A stretch of 64,000 bases of DNA. It comes from Caprimulgus europaeus. Taxonomy: Eukaryota > Chordata > Aves > Caprimulgiformes > Caprimulgidae. The notes beneath the pieces were generated by a model, which saw only the letters and a list, made by a program, of their open reading frames with translations, did not search any database and was not told where the DNA came from. Positions 33,041 to 45,180 of the stretch are shown one piece after another; within the stretch, counting starts at the first letter, position 1; each line of letters begins with the position of its first letter. A program made the translations under genes and the position numbers. The DNA lies in assembly GCA_907165065.1 (NCBI GenBank), contig OU015551.1, positions 1,178,001-1,242,000 on the forward strand. The letters run 5' to 3'.

Positions 33041-33135
33041 CACAGAATCCCAGACTGGTTTGGGTTGGAAGGGACCTTAAAAATCATCCAGTTCCAACCC
33101 CCCTGCCAGCAGCAGGGACACCTTCCACAGGGAAA
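33041..33135 (-). mobile_element. CR1 LINE 3' UTR scrap
   Basis: CACAGAATCCCAGACTGGTT, then 'TTGGAAGGGACCTTAAAAAT' and 'CCAACCCCCCTGCCAGCAG', is the reverse complement of a CR1 tail. It is the same subfamily as 55494 and 59376. Confidence 0.93.
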
Positions 33136-33344
33136 TCTTCCCCAAAACAGGGTCCCGCTCCTTGGGATGTGCTTTGTCTTAGATTTGGGAGGAGGAGGTG
33201 GGTGTCCTGGTGGGGACCATCCCCTGCCAACCCCACTGCTTTGTTGGAAAAGTGGGAACCCCCCTCACCAGGACAGCTTCACCCCATCTCCTAAGCATCA
33301 CCACCCCAACCTATAAATGACCAGGGCACGGAGGAGCTGTGGTG

Positions 33345-33438
33345 TGGGTGACAGCGGGGGTGACAGCGGGGGTGGCAGTGGGGGTGACAGCGGGGGTGGC
33401 AGCAGGGGTGGCAGCGGGGGTGGCAGCAGAGGTGGCAC
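33345..33438. repeat. 12-bp tandem repeat (GGGGGTGACAGC)n
   Basis: About eight units of GGGGGTGRCAGC are present with A/G and G/A substitutions. The frame encodes Gly/Ser/Asp repeats on plus and Cys/His/Pro on minus. Both are by-products of the repeat. Confidence 0.92.
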
Positions 33439-36199
33439 CAGCAGGTCCCTCGGTCACCCCGCGGGGCGCCGGGCGCAGGCGGGGTTAGGGCTGCTGCTCT
33501 CTGTGTCTCCTTGTTGGGCGGTCGATCCCCAGACAGACTCCTCGCCTTGCTGCGTGTGCTCTTTCGAGCCCATTGATTTCCCTGAGTAAGTGGGTTTGTA
33601 TGGATCACGCAGACCGGGCTGCCCAGCGGTGCAGCAGCCGGCGGGGGGGGGGAGGGAGGGGGCGTACGAGGGAGGGGGGAACCGGGGAGAGAGCAGAACC
33701 GATCAATATGGACAGTGTGAAGTGAATTAATGGAAGACGTAGAGCCTGGCTGACAGCGCTGCCGAAGCCGGGCTGCCCTTCGGGGGCTGCTCCAAGGCAG
33801 CTGGCGATGCCGTCAGGGGTCCTTGGGGATCCTGGCTCCGACCCTGCCCAGGGGCTGGGGGACACCAGTGGGGCAGGGGACATCCAAGGGGATGTGTCTT
33901 CAGTGCTTCTCCTCGACAAAAAAATTTGGGATTCTCCAGTTCCTGAGAGCCTGAGCCCCGTGCCCAGGGCACCACAGTGTCCCCAGCTCTGCCAGAGCGT
34001 CTGCAGCCACTTTCCCCACAGCCCAGCATCTTGGGTTTAAAAAATAAATAACATTTATATTTTTTTTCTTGTGGCAAACAAAAAGCTCCCAGGGAGGCTG
34101 TTTGGTCAGAATTTTAATTAAAACATTTGGTAGGATGTGTTGAAAATAAAAGGAGGAGAGGAAAACCCCCGGCTTCTGATGGAAATCTGTCATTTTTCTC
34201 TGAGGAGAGGCCCCCGTGCCCAGGGAAGCCGGGTGTAACCCAGACCCTGCCCACGACCAGCTGGGAGCAAGCGTCAAGGTTTCCAACATCTCATTTCCCT
34301 TCACACAGCATTGGGCTGTGGGCTCAAAAAAACCCCAAAGCCTCAAAAATCCCCCCAAAAGCATTTGCTGAGGGGTCAGGAGCAACACCCGCTACCACCG
34401 GCGTTTCTCTCACACAGGTTTTGGGTGCAGGTGGGTGATTCCTGTTCCTGGTAATAGAAATTAAACAGAATCACCTGCTGAGCATGTGGTTAGTGCAGAA
34501 ATCCCCCAGATCCCACCCAACACGCAGCCCCTGCCACTTGCTGGGGCTCCTCAGGGTCTGACAGCACAATTGCTCTTCAGCTCTCTGGTGTGTCTGTGCT
34601 GGGATTGAGATATAGAAGAAGCAACCTTGGTTGGCATCATTGGGTTTCAGTGTTAAGGCACTTGGGGAATGGAAGAGTCCCCACCTATGCAGACTCAGGT
34701 TGGGGTTGTCTGGCTCCTTCTGCTGAGGTGCTTGGGGAGGCACCAGAGCCACCTGAGAAAGCGTCTCCAGGTCCTGGTGCTTCTTTTTGCCTTTGTAATG
34801 GGTGCAAAGCGGGTGAGTTGAGTTTGGGGGAGCATCAGCAGGGCCCATTCATAAACCTGCCCCAGCTGGGACTGTGGGTGCTGGAGGGAGGGGATGGTGC
34901 CTTGAGGAGACGGCGTTGGGGCTGGGAATTCCCGGAGCAGGACGGGATTTGTTACGGTGATGGCTGTCCTGGCCAAGGTCGCTCTCAGGGGGTTTTTCCC
35001 CAGGGTGGGGGGAGGTGGTTGACATTTCTGGGGCTTTTGGAGCTTTTCACCTCTTGGTGTTGAATCTGTTGCTGATGACACTCTGGGACCTGGGCTGGGA
35101 ATGTGCCCTGGGGCCTTCTGGGGGTCTGGGGTGCTTTGGAGGGGCAGGTCCCCAGGGGTTTGCTAAGGGCAGGGTGCTGAGGTCCCCCACGTCTGCCCCA
35201 AAGCCCACGGTGATGGGTGTGGGGAGCTGCTGGGCAGGGGCCAGAGTGGCTCCAGTTGCAGCCCAGACACCGTCAACTCCTGGGAACTGGAGAGATGGAA
35301 AATCCCAGTGGAGGAGGTGGGTGGACAGCGCACGACCCACAGGTCACCACCAGCTTCTTGCACGTTGCTAGTGTGAGCGTGCACGCGTGGAGAGGCCGCC
35401 CTTGGGATGCTGCCGTCGTGTCGAGGAGGAGAAAGATTCATCCATGGTGGAGCTGGAAGATGCTGCTGAACAGGGAAGATGCTGCCGAGTGGCGAAGGCA
35501 GAGCTGTGCCCTGGAGATGGGCACCCATGTGTCCATCCCACGCCACACAACAAGGACACAGCGCAAAGGGGATGCGATGGGTGAAGAAGGGTGTCACCAC
35601 CAGCCTGGCGTCGTGTCCCACCTGGGACATGAGACCTGAGGGCTGGTGGCTCCTCTGGGCCCCAGCCCTGGGTACCATGAGGCAGGTGGACCTGGGGAGG
35701 GGGAGGAAGAGGTGTGCTGGCCCTTTAAGAGAATAATTTCGGAGCTGGCCTACTGAGTTATTGATTGGCGCTATGGTAACGTATATTAGATTATGTATGG
35801 CTGGAAATGTGTTGTGGACTGGGAGGCTTGTTTGGGAAGCCAGCACTCTTCTTCTTGTAAACCAGCTCCCCACAGAGGGTTTGGGTTGTGAAGGGTCCAC
35901 AGAGCTCCAGCTCAACCGGAGCTGAGGCCGGGCAGCGCTCAATGCACGCGTGGGAATGCGGGATCTGGTGCTGTGGGAGGCGGCTGGGGGCACCTTTGGG
36001 TCAAAGGGATGGACGGTGAAGGGGTGTTCACGGGGTGGTATCAGATGGGTGGGGATACCTGTGGAAAACCCACAGCCAGCCCCTCTCCTTCCAAACCACC
36101 TCCCACCTTCCTTGGGAAAGATGGAACACCCAGGGCAGGACCCAGCCCTGGAGAACCAATCCAGGCTCCCTCAGCCCGTCCAGACCTTTGGCTCAGGTT
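33439..36199. other. Intergenic stretch with candidate regulatory islands, no gene seen
   Basis: No exon is recognised. At 33570-33740 a mixed segment has CCCATTGATTTCC and CCGATCAATATGG around a G-rich run. At 34030-34150 an AT-rich patch includes AATTTTAATTAAAACATTTG. A stronger candidate element at 35725-35840 is listed separately. Confidence 0.4.
35725..35840. promoter_or_regulatory. Candidate enhancer with Onecut-like and RFX-like sites
   Basis: The island reads GTTATTGATTGG at 35757-35768 (minus strand AATCAATAA, close to the Onecut consensus AAATCRATA). It is followed directly by CGCTATGGTAACG, an X-box half-site of RFX factors, and by TATTAGATTATG. It is AT-rich relative to its flanks. 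Confidence 0.4.
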
Positions 36200-36345
36200 T
36201 ATTTGCAAGAGCTGTCAACGCCCTCAGACACATGGGCTGAATCCTGGGATTGTCCTGTGCAGGGACAGGAGTTGGACTCCATCATCCTTGTGGGTCCTTT
36301 CCAACTCACAACATCCCATGATCCATGGATGGATGTTCCTGTTGC
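36200..36345 (+). mobile_element. CR1-related 3' fragment
   Basis: The segment TGTCCTGTGCAGGGACAGGA then 'GTTGGACTCCATCATCCTTG' and 'TCCTTTCCAACTCACAACAT' is homologous, in the opposite strand, to the left end of the element at 44718. Both belong to a CR1 subfamily with the CAGGAGTTGGACT tail. Confidence 0.8.
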
Positions 36346-37530
36346 CACGGCACAGAGCAGGTGAGAGGATTTACCCCAAACCCTCCTTCACCACCCGGCT
36401 CGCCCGGCGTCTCCCAGCCCTGCAGCTCCGCGTCTCAGGTGCGCTCTTGCCTGGCAGGGGATGCTCCTTCCAGCCCTGCTCCATGAGTCTGGGCAGATCC
36501 ATGGGAGCAAGATGAAGGGCTGAGGGTGACCTCACCCCTTGGGCTGGGAATGCCAGGAGGGAGCAGCACCCATTTGGGTAGAGAAAACTCCCAAATCCAA
36601 GCAAAAGCTCGGCACAGCGTCACGGTGGTGGGACAGGACGTGGCTCATCCTGCTCCTGCCCATGGTCCTTCCCAGAAGAAGACCCTGGAGATGTGTGGAC
36701 CTCGTTGTATGGCAAGGCCAGGAGATGGATGTGCCGTATTGATCCCGACCTCTCACCGGCACCTTCCGGCACTGACCGCAGCGGCCGCGGGGCAGCTCGG
36801 GGAGGCACCGGACCGTGCGGCCGTGCTCAGAGCGCGGCCGGGGGCATTGTGCCGGGGTAATTGGGCTTGGAAAATGAGAGCCTGGGCAATCGGTTAAAAG
36901 CCAGGAGGGAGGGGATGGCCATGGGGACAGGCAGCTGCCGGAGGAGCTGAGGGAAGGAGGGATCGGCCCAGGGGAAGGTCACAGAGCTGCCAGGGGTGGG
37001 ATGTACTTTGGGGTGTCCCCACCTTGGTTCTTGGGTGGGAGCTCTGCCTGCTCCCCTCTTTTTCCACTCCCTGCTGCCCTGAAGACCCCCCTTTGCTCTG
37101 GGGGTACCCCAGCTCCCAGGGGAGTTGCAGCCCAACAAGGGACCCCACCAGCATGGGGGTCCCCAACTGTCCCACCACTGTTCTGTGAGCAACAGCCGCT
37201 GTGTCAGGGGTCAGGCCAGCAAACCCAGGAGGGGACAGGGACACACTGGGGACAGTGAGCACAGGGAAGGGGATGGAACCCTCGGGGTGGGAGGTGGTGA
37301 CCATGTGTGGTGCTGGGGCAGTGGGAGAGCAGCAGGAGATGGGAAGAGGGAATCTGGGGGGGGGAATAAGGCAATTTCTTGCATCTCACAGGGCTTTCTC
37401 CTGCATCTGGCACCAGTGCTCCCAGCTGGTGATTCGGCAGCGAGACTGGGACCTCTGGGTGCAGCAACCACCAGGTATTGAGATGTTTCACTCCAGGCAA
37501 TTATCAGCAACTGCTCCAGCACTAAATATG
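36346..37530. other. Intergenic stretch, no gene seen
   Basis: GC-rich unique sequence includes a small CpG-dense patch at about 36760-36850. No exon or repeat is recognised. Confidence 0.35.
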
Positions 37531-37626
37531 CCATCTTCCCATCTTCCCATCTTCCCATCTTCCCATCTTCCCATCTTCCCATCTTCCCATCTTCCCATCT
37601 TCCCATCTTCCCATCTTCCCATCTTC
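37531..37626. repeat. (CCATCTTC)12 octanucleotide microsatellite
   Basis: Twelve perfect copies of CCATCTTC cover 96 bp, followed by pyrimidine-rich low complexity to about 37690. Perfect copies over this length suggest ongoing length variation. Confidence 0.97.
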
Positions 37627-37767
37627 TCCTCCCTCACCTTCTTTTTTCTCTCTTTCTCTCTCTTTTTTTTTTCCCCCTTCTTCCTCCCAATGTAACATAA
37701 AAACCCACCGATGGCTCAGCCGGGCGCTGCGAGCGCGTGTGCGATGGGGGGGACAGATCCAGTCAAA

Positions 37768-38310
37768 ATCATCCCCCTGCACTGGGCACTGGTGAGGCCA
37801 CAGCTCGAGTGCTGGGTTCAGTGTTGGGCCCCTGACTCCAAGAAGGACCTGGAGGTGCTGGAGCGTGTCCAGAGAAGGGAACGGAGCTGGGGAAGGGTCT
37901 GGAGCACAAGTGTGCTGAGTTCAGGCTGAGGGAACTGGGGGTGCTGAGCCTGGAGAAAAGGAGGCTGAGGGGAGACCTTCTGGCTCTGTCCAAGTCCCTG
38001 CAAGGAGGGTGGAGAGAGGTGGGGGTGGGTCTGTTCAACCAAGGACCAAGGGACAGGACAAGAGGAAGTGGCCTCCAGTTGCACCAAGGGCAGTTGAGAT
38101 TGGATGTGAGGAAGAATTTCTTTACTGAAAGAGTGGCCAAGCACTGGAACAGGCTGCCCAGGGCAGTGGTGGAGTCACCACCTCTGGAGCTGTTCAAAAA
38201 ATGTGTAGATGTGAAGCTTCAGGACACAGTTTAGTGGGCAGGGTGGTGTTGGGTTGGTGGTTGGACTTGATGATCTTAGAGTTCTTTTCCAATCTTAATG
38301 ATTCTATGAA
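37768..38310 (+). mobile_element. CR1 LINE, plus strand
   Basis: The copy starts at ATCATCCCCCTGCACTGGGC in ORF2 and reads [14 protein letters not shown] and [18 protein letters not shown], with one break near 37928 (a TGA where other copies read on). It continues VRKNFFTERVAKHWNRLPRA and ends in CTTAATGATTCTATGA. Its 3' tail (GTTGGTGGTTGGACTTGATG) is a different subfamily from the 15950 group although the body is similar. Confidence 0.94.
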
Positions 38311-38982
38311 AATGCCAGAGGCTGAAGAACCTGTGGCACCTCCATCCTGGGTGCCCAATGGCATCTCCCGGCTCTCTGTGGGAAACACAGGGATGGAATT
38401 GCCAACTTGGGCTTGAGTTGGACCTGCCAAGCCCAGAGTGTTGGCCCTGCAACCATGGAGCTGGACTGGGAGCCGTTTGTCTTCAAGCTACAGGGTGGTG
38501 CCAAGGTCCTGGGGAGTCCTGAAGTTGCTGGGACAGGGGGTGTCGATGGCCATCCTGGGGTTTGGTTTTTAAAGCCTCAGGTGTATTGACTGTGCTGAGC
38601 ATCTGACCCTCCCCAGGAGCAGGAGCTCTGTCCCAGGGCTCCTTTCTCACTTGTCTGCCCCAGGGACAGGGGTACAAACCTCCCCCTCCCAGGGGAGAAG
38701 GGCCAGTGGGGCTGTTCTCCCACTGCTCTGCGGTCTGGGGACAAACAGCCACGGGGGACAGGAGCAATAACTGGAGGGGGCTAAGTCCTTCTTTGGCTTG
38801 AAATGCTCCATTTTGGCTGTGGGGCAGAGGCATCCTGGGGGGTCACCCGTGGCCACGTGGGTTCCATGTCCTGTGGTGGTGTCACTGGGCCAGCACTGGG
38901 CTAGGAGAGAAAGAGAGCTGCTCGCTTGCTCCCTGCCCAGGGGACAGGGGAGAGAATTGGGGGTCAAGGGTAGGGTGAGAGA

Positions 38983-39082
38983 ATAATAATTTAATAATAA
39001 TTTAATAATAGAAATAAAATAAAACTTAAAATAATAATGATATTAAAATAGTAATGGTAATAATAATAGTAATAAAATATGC
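38983..39082. repeat. (TAATAA)n-type AT-rich low-complexity repeat
   Basis: About 100 bp is built from ATAATAATTTAATAAT and related words, without any other base for long stretches. Confidence 0.9.
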
Positions 39083-40674
39083 AAATGAGTGACCCCCAGT
39101 GCCATTGTCACCACCCGCCCACCCAGCCCGGCCCGTTCCCAGAGAACGATCCCGGAGCAGCGACAATCCCGACCCGAAACCGCAATCCCGGGAGAGCCAG
39201 AGCCCGAGCGAGAGCCAGAGAGAGCCAGAGAGGAAGAGCCCCTCATGGATCTCCTGCCCATGGGGGACAGGTGCTGGAACAGCCCCTTGGCAGAGCCCAG
39301 TGCCCATGGAGCTGATCCATGGCAATGTTCCTCACCCCTGAGCTCTTGCGCCTGCAGAGGGACAAACACAAAGTCCTTCAGTGCCAGGGACACCAATGCC
39401 AACATGGGGATGTTCTCAGCGTTTCTCTGCTGACAAATCCCAGCTGAACCCAACCCCAGCGCTGCTCCAGCTGCTGAACAGAACCAGCTCTGGCCCAGCT
39501 CACACCAGGACAGGTCCCCAGGGAGGTGAGACCTGCACCCATCACCCTTCGAGGAGCCCTGTCCTCCCGTGGTGCTCCTCAGCTCTCCTCTCCTGACCCC
39601 CTCGTTAGCTGCAGCACCGAGCGTGTTTTGAAGCCTTTGCAGAGGGGTCTCACCCCCCCCAGAGCCTCGGCCACTTTTCCCGTCACGCTCATTAGAGCCC
39701 TGAGTATCAATCAGGAGAGATGAAAGCCGGCTGGGGATACATTACACACCTTGGAGAGGGATGAAAGAGCCTCTTTAGTCCTAACAAACCTCTCCAAGCT
39801 GAGATGCAGATGGACAGGAGCCTCCGCTCGCTGCCTTTCATCTCAATTTTCACCTTTTGGGCTCTTTGGCTCCTGGTTTTTTTTGTGGTTCACCACATGT
39901 GTGACTGTCACGGTGGCCTCAGGTCCCCAGGGATGGGTGGCACAGGGTGCTGGAAAGATATCAGGAGGTTTTATGGGTTTTGCTTCACCCATAAAAGGGG
40001 TTTTGCTTCACTCCTCCAATACCTGTGGACCAAGAGGATGACCCAAGACATCACCATCCAGATGGACACCACCCACCTCCACGGACACCTCTGGGCATAG
40101 CATCAGTCCCAGCTCAGCTCCAGGGCTGGGTCCCACTGAGGGAGGGTGGCAGGATCAGGCCCTCACTGGGTGACGTTGTCCAATGGATTTTAAATTTGGA
40201 AATTGTTGGGATTTGTACTTTGAAAAGAAAAATAAATCCATGGGGCATGAAATATTCAGAGGAAATCGCGGCTGTGCGAAGAACGGAGAAATCCAGCGCT
40301 CGGCCTTCGATACGTTTGAAAATTTTATGATATTGTTATTATTATTTATTGCCCATTTTATTTGTCACTGTCTCATTTCACAGCCACATGGATCTGGGTG
40401 TTTGACCACTTCGTGTCACCCAAGTCTCTGAACTTCCCCTGCCCCTGACAACCGTCCCCTCTCCTCGGTGGTGCCCCCACCCGCTGAGATCTGCCCCGCT
40501 CACCACACTGATGGGCCATACCCAGGAGCTGGTGGCAGCGTGAGGTCCCCTCTGCCGTGCTCTACCCCACCAGCAGTGCCCATCCTGTCACAGCCACACA
40601 CAGTGACATTGAGGGGGTCCCGGTTGGGCTGAGGGGGAGCCCTATGGGGGTGGAGGGTTGTGGAGGGTGACGGC

Positions 40675-40860
40675 GACGTAGCACCTACTCTAATGGGATC
40701 CTCTCCACAAGTAATTAAGCCTTGGCTAATGCTAACCGTAATGTGATGTATGTATGCCTTTAACTAATCATTTATTAGCCTCGTTGATGGTTTGTCAATA
40801 TTAATTCATTTATTTAAACAACTCCGAGCTGTAATGAAGATGTTTGCTTTAAGGGGGGGA
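40675..40860. promoter_or_regulatory. Candidate enhancer: AT-rich homeodomain-motif island
   Basis: This 185-bp island has TAATTA-, TAAT- and TTAATTCATT-type cores (AAGTAATTAAGCC, CTAATCATTTATTAG, GTCAATATTAATTCATTTAT) with GC-rich flanks. It also has GCTAATGCTAACCGTAATG, unlike simple repeats. Its complexity argues against a microsatellite and for a constrained regulatory element. Confidence 0.45.
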
Positions 40861-41924
40861 AAAAAAAAGAAAAGAAAAAAAAAAGAGATGGAGCTGCCAG
40901 GAGATTTTTTTGTTGGCTCGATGGATGTTGCCCTGTCCTGGGTGATGGGGCTGTGGTGGGATGAGGAGCTGCTGCCACTGCTTGTCCCCAGGCTGGTGGC
41001 CTTTCCTGCAGCTGCAGGGTGTGTGGGGAGCTGCTCCTGTGAACGGTGACACACCAGGGACCACGGGAATCAGGAGCTTGGAGCTTCCCACACCACCCAG
41101 GGGAGCAGGATCAGGCCCCACTCCCTGCTCTTTGGGTGGTGGGACACCTCAGGAGGGTGCTGAGCTCCAGCCATGTGCCAGCTCACACTGGAGCAGCTCC
41201 AGTGCCACGTGGCTCCAGCTCTGTCACCAGAACCACTTGATTTGGAAGAATTCCCTTTGGTTTGACTTTAAAACGTTCGAGCAGCACCTCCAAGCCTGAA
41301 ATCAAACCCAACCATGAAATCAAACCCAACCCTGCTCCCAACCCAGCACTGTCGGGTTCTGCTCGACCTTCGGTTGGCCGAGGATTTCCAACCGGTTTTC
41401 ACTGCAAATCAAATTACTTCTATTTATTTTATTTTTTTTTCTGAGGTGGGGAACAGGAAATTGCCAATAAAGTGAAAAAAAAAATTAATATTTTTTGATC
41501 TTGTTTGATACCAGGTTGGATCAGATCTGGTCCTTCTTCTGGAATGGTCTCTCCTGAGGCACATCCTGCCCTGAGGCCATACTGAGCAGATCCAGACTGA
41601 GATCAGCTGCTTCCAGCTCTCCTTGGCAGCTTCTTAATATCAACTTGGTCAGGGTGTTCAAGTGAACTTTCTCCTGAACAAGCTTAATCAGCGTCCTTCA
41701 GACAAACAGGAATGAATCCCGGGTTGCTCTGGAGGACGCGGAGTTTCCCCTCGATCGATTCCCAGCCCTGGCTCCAGATGAACTCCTCACAGAGCCAGGT
41801 CTTGCTTTTGGTCACCCATGGCATTGCACCCAGGAGCTGGTGAGCTGGTGGCATCCTCACATCCTTGGTGGTTGGCCCTGCTCCAGGCTGTGGGCACAGA
41901 GATGTGGCTCTGGATGTCACCACA

Positions 41925-42330
41925 GCCATGTGTGACCATGCATGACCATTCACTGCCATGCAGGACCATGTAGGACCATGAACAACCATGCATGACCATG
42001 CATGAGCACTCACCACCACTGATGACCACATACAACCACTGGTGACCATGCACAACCATGTGTGACCATGTGTGTCCACTCACCACCATCCATGACTGCA
42101 CACAACCATACACAACAGTGCACGACCACTCACCACCACACAGGACCACTCAGCACCATCCATGACCACACACAACCACACATGACCATGCACAACCATC
42201 TATTACCCTGCACAACTCTGACCACACGTGACCACCCACCACCACGCATGACCATGCACAGCCATGGATGACCATGCATGACTGTAGATGACCACATATG
42301 ACCATGGATGGCTGTGAAATGACCACACAC
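41925..42330. repeat. Degenerate ATGACCATGCAC-type tandem repeat, about 400 bp
   Basis: Words such as CATGACCATGCATGA, CACAACCATG and CACTCACCACCA recur throughout, with a period near 12 and multiples of it. Copies are diverged. Minus-strand frames read W/S/C/M/V/H-rich simple peptides and are not genes. Confidence 0.88.
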
Positions 42331-43191
42331 CACCACCACACATGCAGCCACCCTGCCCCAGCTACTCCCTCGGTCCCCCAGCTGCAGGGATTGCCTTGCT
42401 GGGTTGGTGTCTTGGCCATGCATCGTCACAGATCGTTCATCTCCCATGAACATGCTTCTTGGCCCTGACCACCTTTGCACTGCTTACAGCATCTTGCCAC
42501 TCCAGGGTGACATATTAGTGGAGAAGGACCTTCTCCTGCATGGTTTGATCCTACTGCCTGCTCTTTTCCTTTGATGTCCCTTCATTCTGTATGAGAAGGG
42601 CCATAAAGTGGTCTTTCCCTCCTCTCCTCCAGGTGAAAACAGGGCAAGAAGGGTGAAGATTTGGTAGGAGGTCAAAGGAATCCAGGGGTGAAAACCACTG
42701 TCTTTTGGGAAGCTGCTGAAGAGCTTCCAGCACAGCAGGAACCTGCATGGATCCCCCAGGAAATGGGGATGGAGGAAACCAGGTTCATTGAGCTTTTATT
42801 GGTGGTGGCATCTGCCCATTTTGATAAAAGCAGCACCCAGGGCTGCTTGAGCCTTGGTCTTGGGTTGCCTCCAGTGTGGGAACCTTGAGGAAAAGGAGAA
42901 GGGAAGATGCTCACTTTGCAGGCAGGGAAACTGAGGCACAGAGGTTTTGATGACCTTTTTAGGGTGCAGCACCCATCCCAGCTCCAAAGTCCCTGAGCAA
43001 GGGGTGGAGAGCCTTGAAAATCACCCAGACCAGATTTTCCTTTGGGATTCACTCAGCGCCGTGCACAGAGGAGCTCCGAGGCATCACCCTGAGAAGCAGC
43101 GAGAGGGAGGTGACGGGGGGCTAAAGACCCCATGGCCATGGGAGGACACAATGTCCAGGTCCTTGTAGGGTGTCAGCAGACAGGGAGTGGC

Positions 43192-43800
43192 CCTAGTGGC
43201 CAATGGCCTCCTGGGGGGCATTAAGTGTGACCAGCAGGTTGAGGGAGGTTCTCCTCCCCCTCTGCTCTGCCCTGGTGAGGCCACATCTGGAGTGTTGTGT
43301 CCAGTTCTGGGCTCCCCAGTTCCAGAGGGACAGGGAACTTCTAGAGAGAGTCCAGTGGAGGCCACAGAGATGATGAGGGTCCTGGAGCATCTCCTGTGTG
43401 AGGAGAGGCTGAGAGAGCTGGGGCTGTTCAGCCTGGAGAAGACTGAGAGGGGACCTTATCAGTGTTTATCAATATCTAAAGGGTGGGTGGCAAGATGATG
43501 GGGCCAGGCTCTTGGTGGTGGTGCCCAGTGACAGGACAAGGGGCAATGGGCACAAATGGGAACACAGGAGGTTCTGCTTAAACATGAGGAAAAACTTCTT
43601 CACTGTGAGGGTGCCGGAGCCCTGGGCCAGGCTGCCCAGAGAGGGTGTGGAGTCTCCATCTCTGGAGATGTTCAAACCCACCTGGACACTTTCCTGTGCA
43701 ACCTGGTGTAGGGACCCTGCTCTGGCAGGGGGGTTGGACTGGATGATCTCCTGAGCTCCCTTCCAGCCCCACCAGTGTGTGACTCTGGGATTCTGTGGCC
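43192..43800 (+). mobile_element. CR1 LINE, plus strand
   Basis: It runs from 'GTGGCCAATGGCCTCCTGGG' through the ORF2 C-terminus ([43 protein letters not shown]) to GGGATTCTGTGG. The reading frame is broken near the middle by short indels. It is the same subfamily as 17460 and 53118. Confidence 0.94.
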
Positions 43801-43867
43801 CCATCCAGGTGCAGATGAGAGCAGGCTGGAGGCGGGGGGGCTGCCCAGGCTGACACCGGGTCACGGA

Positions 43868-44035
43868 GCCGGGAGCGTTGCGAGGTGCCGAAGGGATCAA
43901 TAACGATTCTAATATCACAGAGTCAATCTGGGCCTGTCAGGGGGCTCTGCGGGATGGCTCCGGTGCTGCAGGACCTGATAAATGGGCACTCAAAGCCCGA
44001 TTTATGGCAAGAAAAAGCTCATAAAACGGAAAGGA
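43868..44035. promoter_or_regulatory. Weak candidate regulatory element
   Basis: The segment GGGATCAATAACGATTCTAA, AGAGTCAATCTG and CCTGATAAATGGG lies directly after a CR1. It is more AT-rich than its surroundings and holds an ATCAATAA (Onecut-type) core at about 43894-43901. Evidence is motif-only. Confidence 0.25.
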
Positions 44036-44506
44036 GGGCAGAGGGGAGGGGGCTGCAGCCCGGCCGTGGCGGTGGCAGGGGGAAGGGGAAAGGTGGGGTG
44101 CGGGGTGTGAAGTGGGGTGTGAAGCTGCCCACCCTGGGAGGGGTGTTCAGGGTTTGGGATCTGGTACTGGAGGGGATGTGGGGTGGAGACCCAACCCACA
44201 GGGCAGGGGAGCACCAAACCATGTCCCAGCGGGGGGCCAGGGGTGGGCATGGGGGGGAGGTGGTTGTGTGTAATGGGGGGGTTTGGGGTGCTGTCCCCCC
44301 CCCAGCCCTTTGCACCCCCCATGGGCCAGGTGCACTCTGCGGGGGGCAGAGACCCCTGGGTCCAGCCCCAGCCCAACGGTGGCTTCCTGACTTATTTCTG
44401 GGAGAGACACACGTGGAAGGTGCCTCCTCCCCCCCTCTTATTGCCCCCAGGGCAAGTGGGGCCCACAGCTGCTTGTCCCCACTCCCCTCTCAGGGTAGAG
44501 GCTCCT

Positions 44507-44583
44507 CCATCCCATCCCATCCCATCCCATCCCATCCCATCCCATCCCATCCCATCCCATCCCATCCCATCCCATCCCATCCC
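44507..44583. repeat. (CCATC)n pentanucleotide microsatellite, about 15 copies
   Basis: A perfect CCATC run of about 77 bp, pyrimidine-rich on plus. Confidence 0.97.
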
Positions 44584-44717
44584 TCCAACCTCCCAGGCCC
44601 CCAGGAGCAAACCCTGCCCCACATTTCCAGACCTTGATGTGGAAAGATATTTAGGAGAAGAATTAGGGGGAAAAAAAGAGAGGGGGGCAGAGGAAGCCCC
44701 TGCCCTCCCCACCAGTG

Positions 44718-45180
44718 TCATAGACCTGCAGAATTATTGGATGTTGTGAGGTGGAAGGGACCCACCAGGATGATGGAGTCCAACTCCTGTCCCTGCACAG
44801 GACAATCCCAACATTCACACCATGTCCCTGAGGGCCTTGGCCAAATGCTGCTGGGATCTTGTCAGCCTTGGGGCCATGAGCACCTCCCTGGGGAGCCTGT
44901 GCCAGTGCTCCACCACCCTCTGCCTCAAGAACCTTTTCCTCATGGCCAACCCCACCCTCCCCTGCCACATCTTCCTGCCATGGCCTCTGCTCCTGGCGTT
45001 GGTGGCCAGAGAGAAGAGCTCAGCGCCTGCCCCTCCTCTTCCCCTTGGGAGGAAGTTCCAGACCATGATGAGATCTCCTCTCAGTCTCCTCTTCTCCAGG
45101 CTGAACACACCAGGTGCCTTCAGCCTCTCCTCACCCTGTCCAGCCAGGCAAAGCGATGTGGGCTCCTCCGTGCCCAAAAC
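44718..45180 (-). mobile_element. CR1-related LINE, divergent subfamily
   Basis: On the minus strand it reads [32 protein letters not shown], then RVVEHWHRLPREVLMAPR and ends 'GTTGGACTCCATCATCCTGG'. This is the CR1 ORF2 C-terminus with many substitutions and the CAGGAGTTGGACT tail also seen at 36200. Confidence 0.88.

Larger units (their letters stand above)
38311..43191. other. Intergenic stretch with simple repeats and an AT-rich island, no gene seen
   Basis: No exon or CR1 is seen over nearly 5 kb. It holds the (TAATAA)-type repeat at 38983-39082, a GAGAGCCAGAGC purine-rich repeat at 39190-39240, a weaker AT-rich patch at 39690-39740, AT-rich sequence at 40180-40380, the candidate enhancer at 40675-40860, and the ATGACCATGC-type repeat at 41925-42330. 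Confidence 0.4.
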
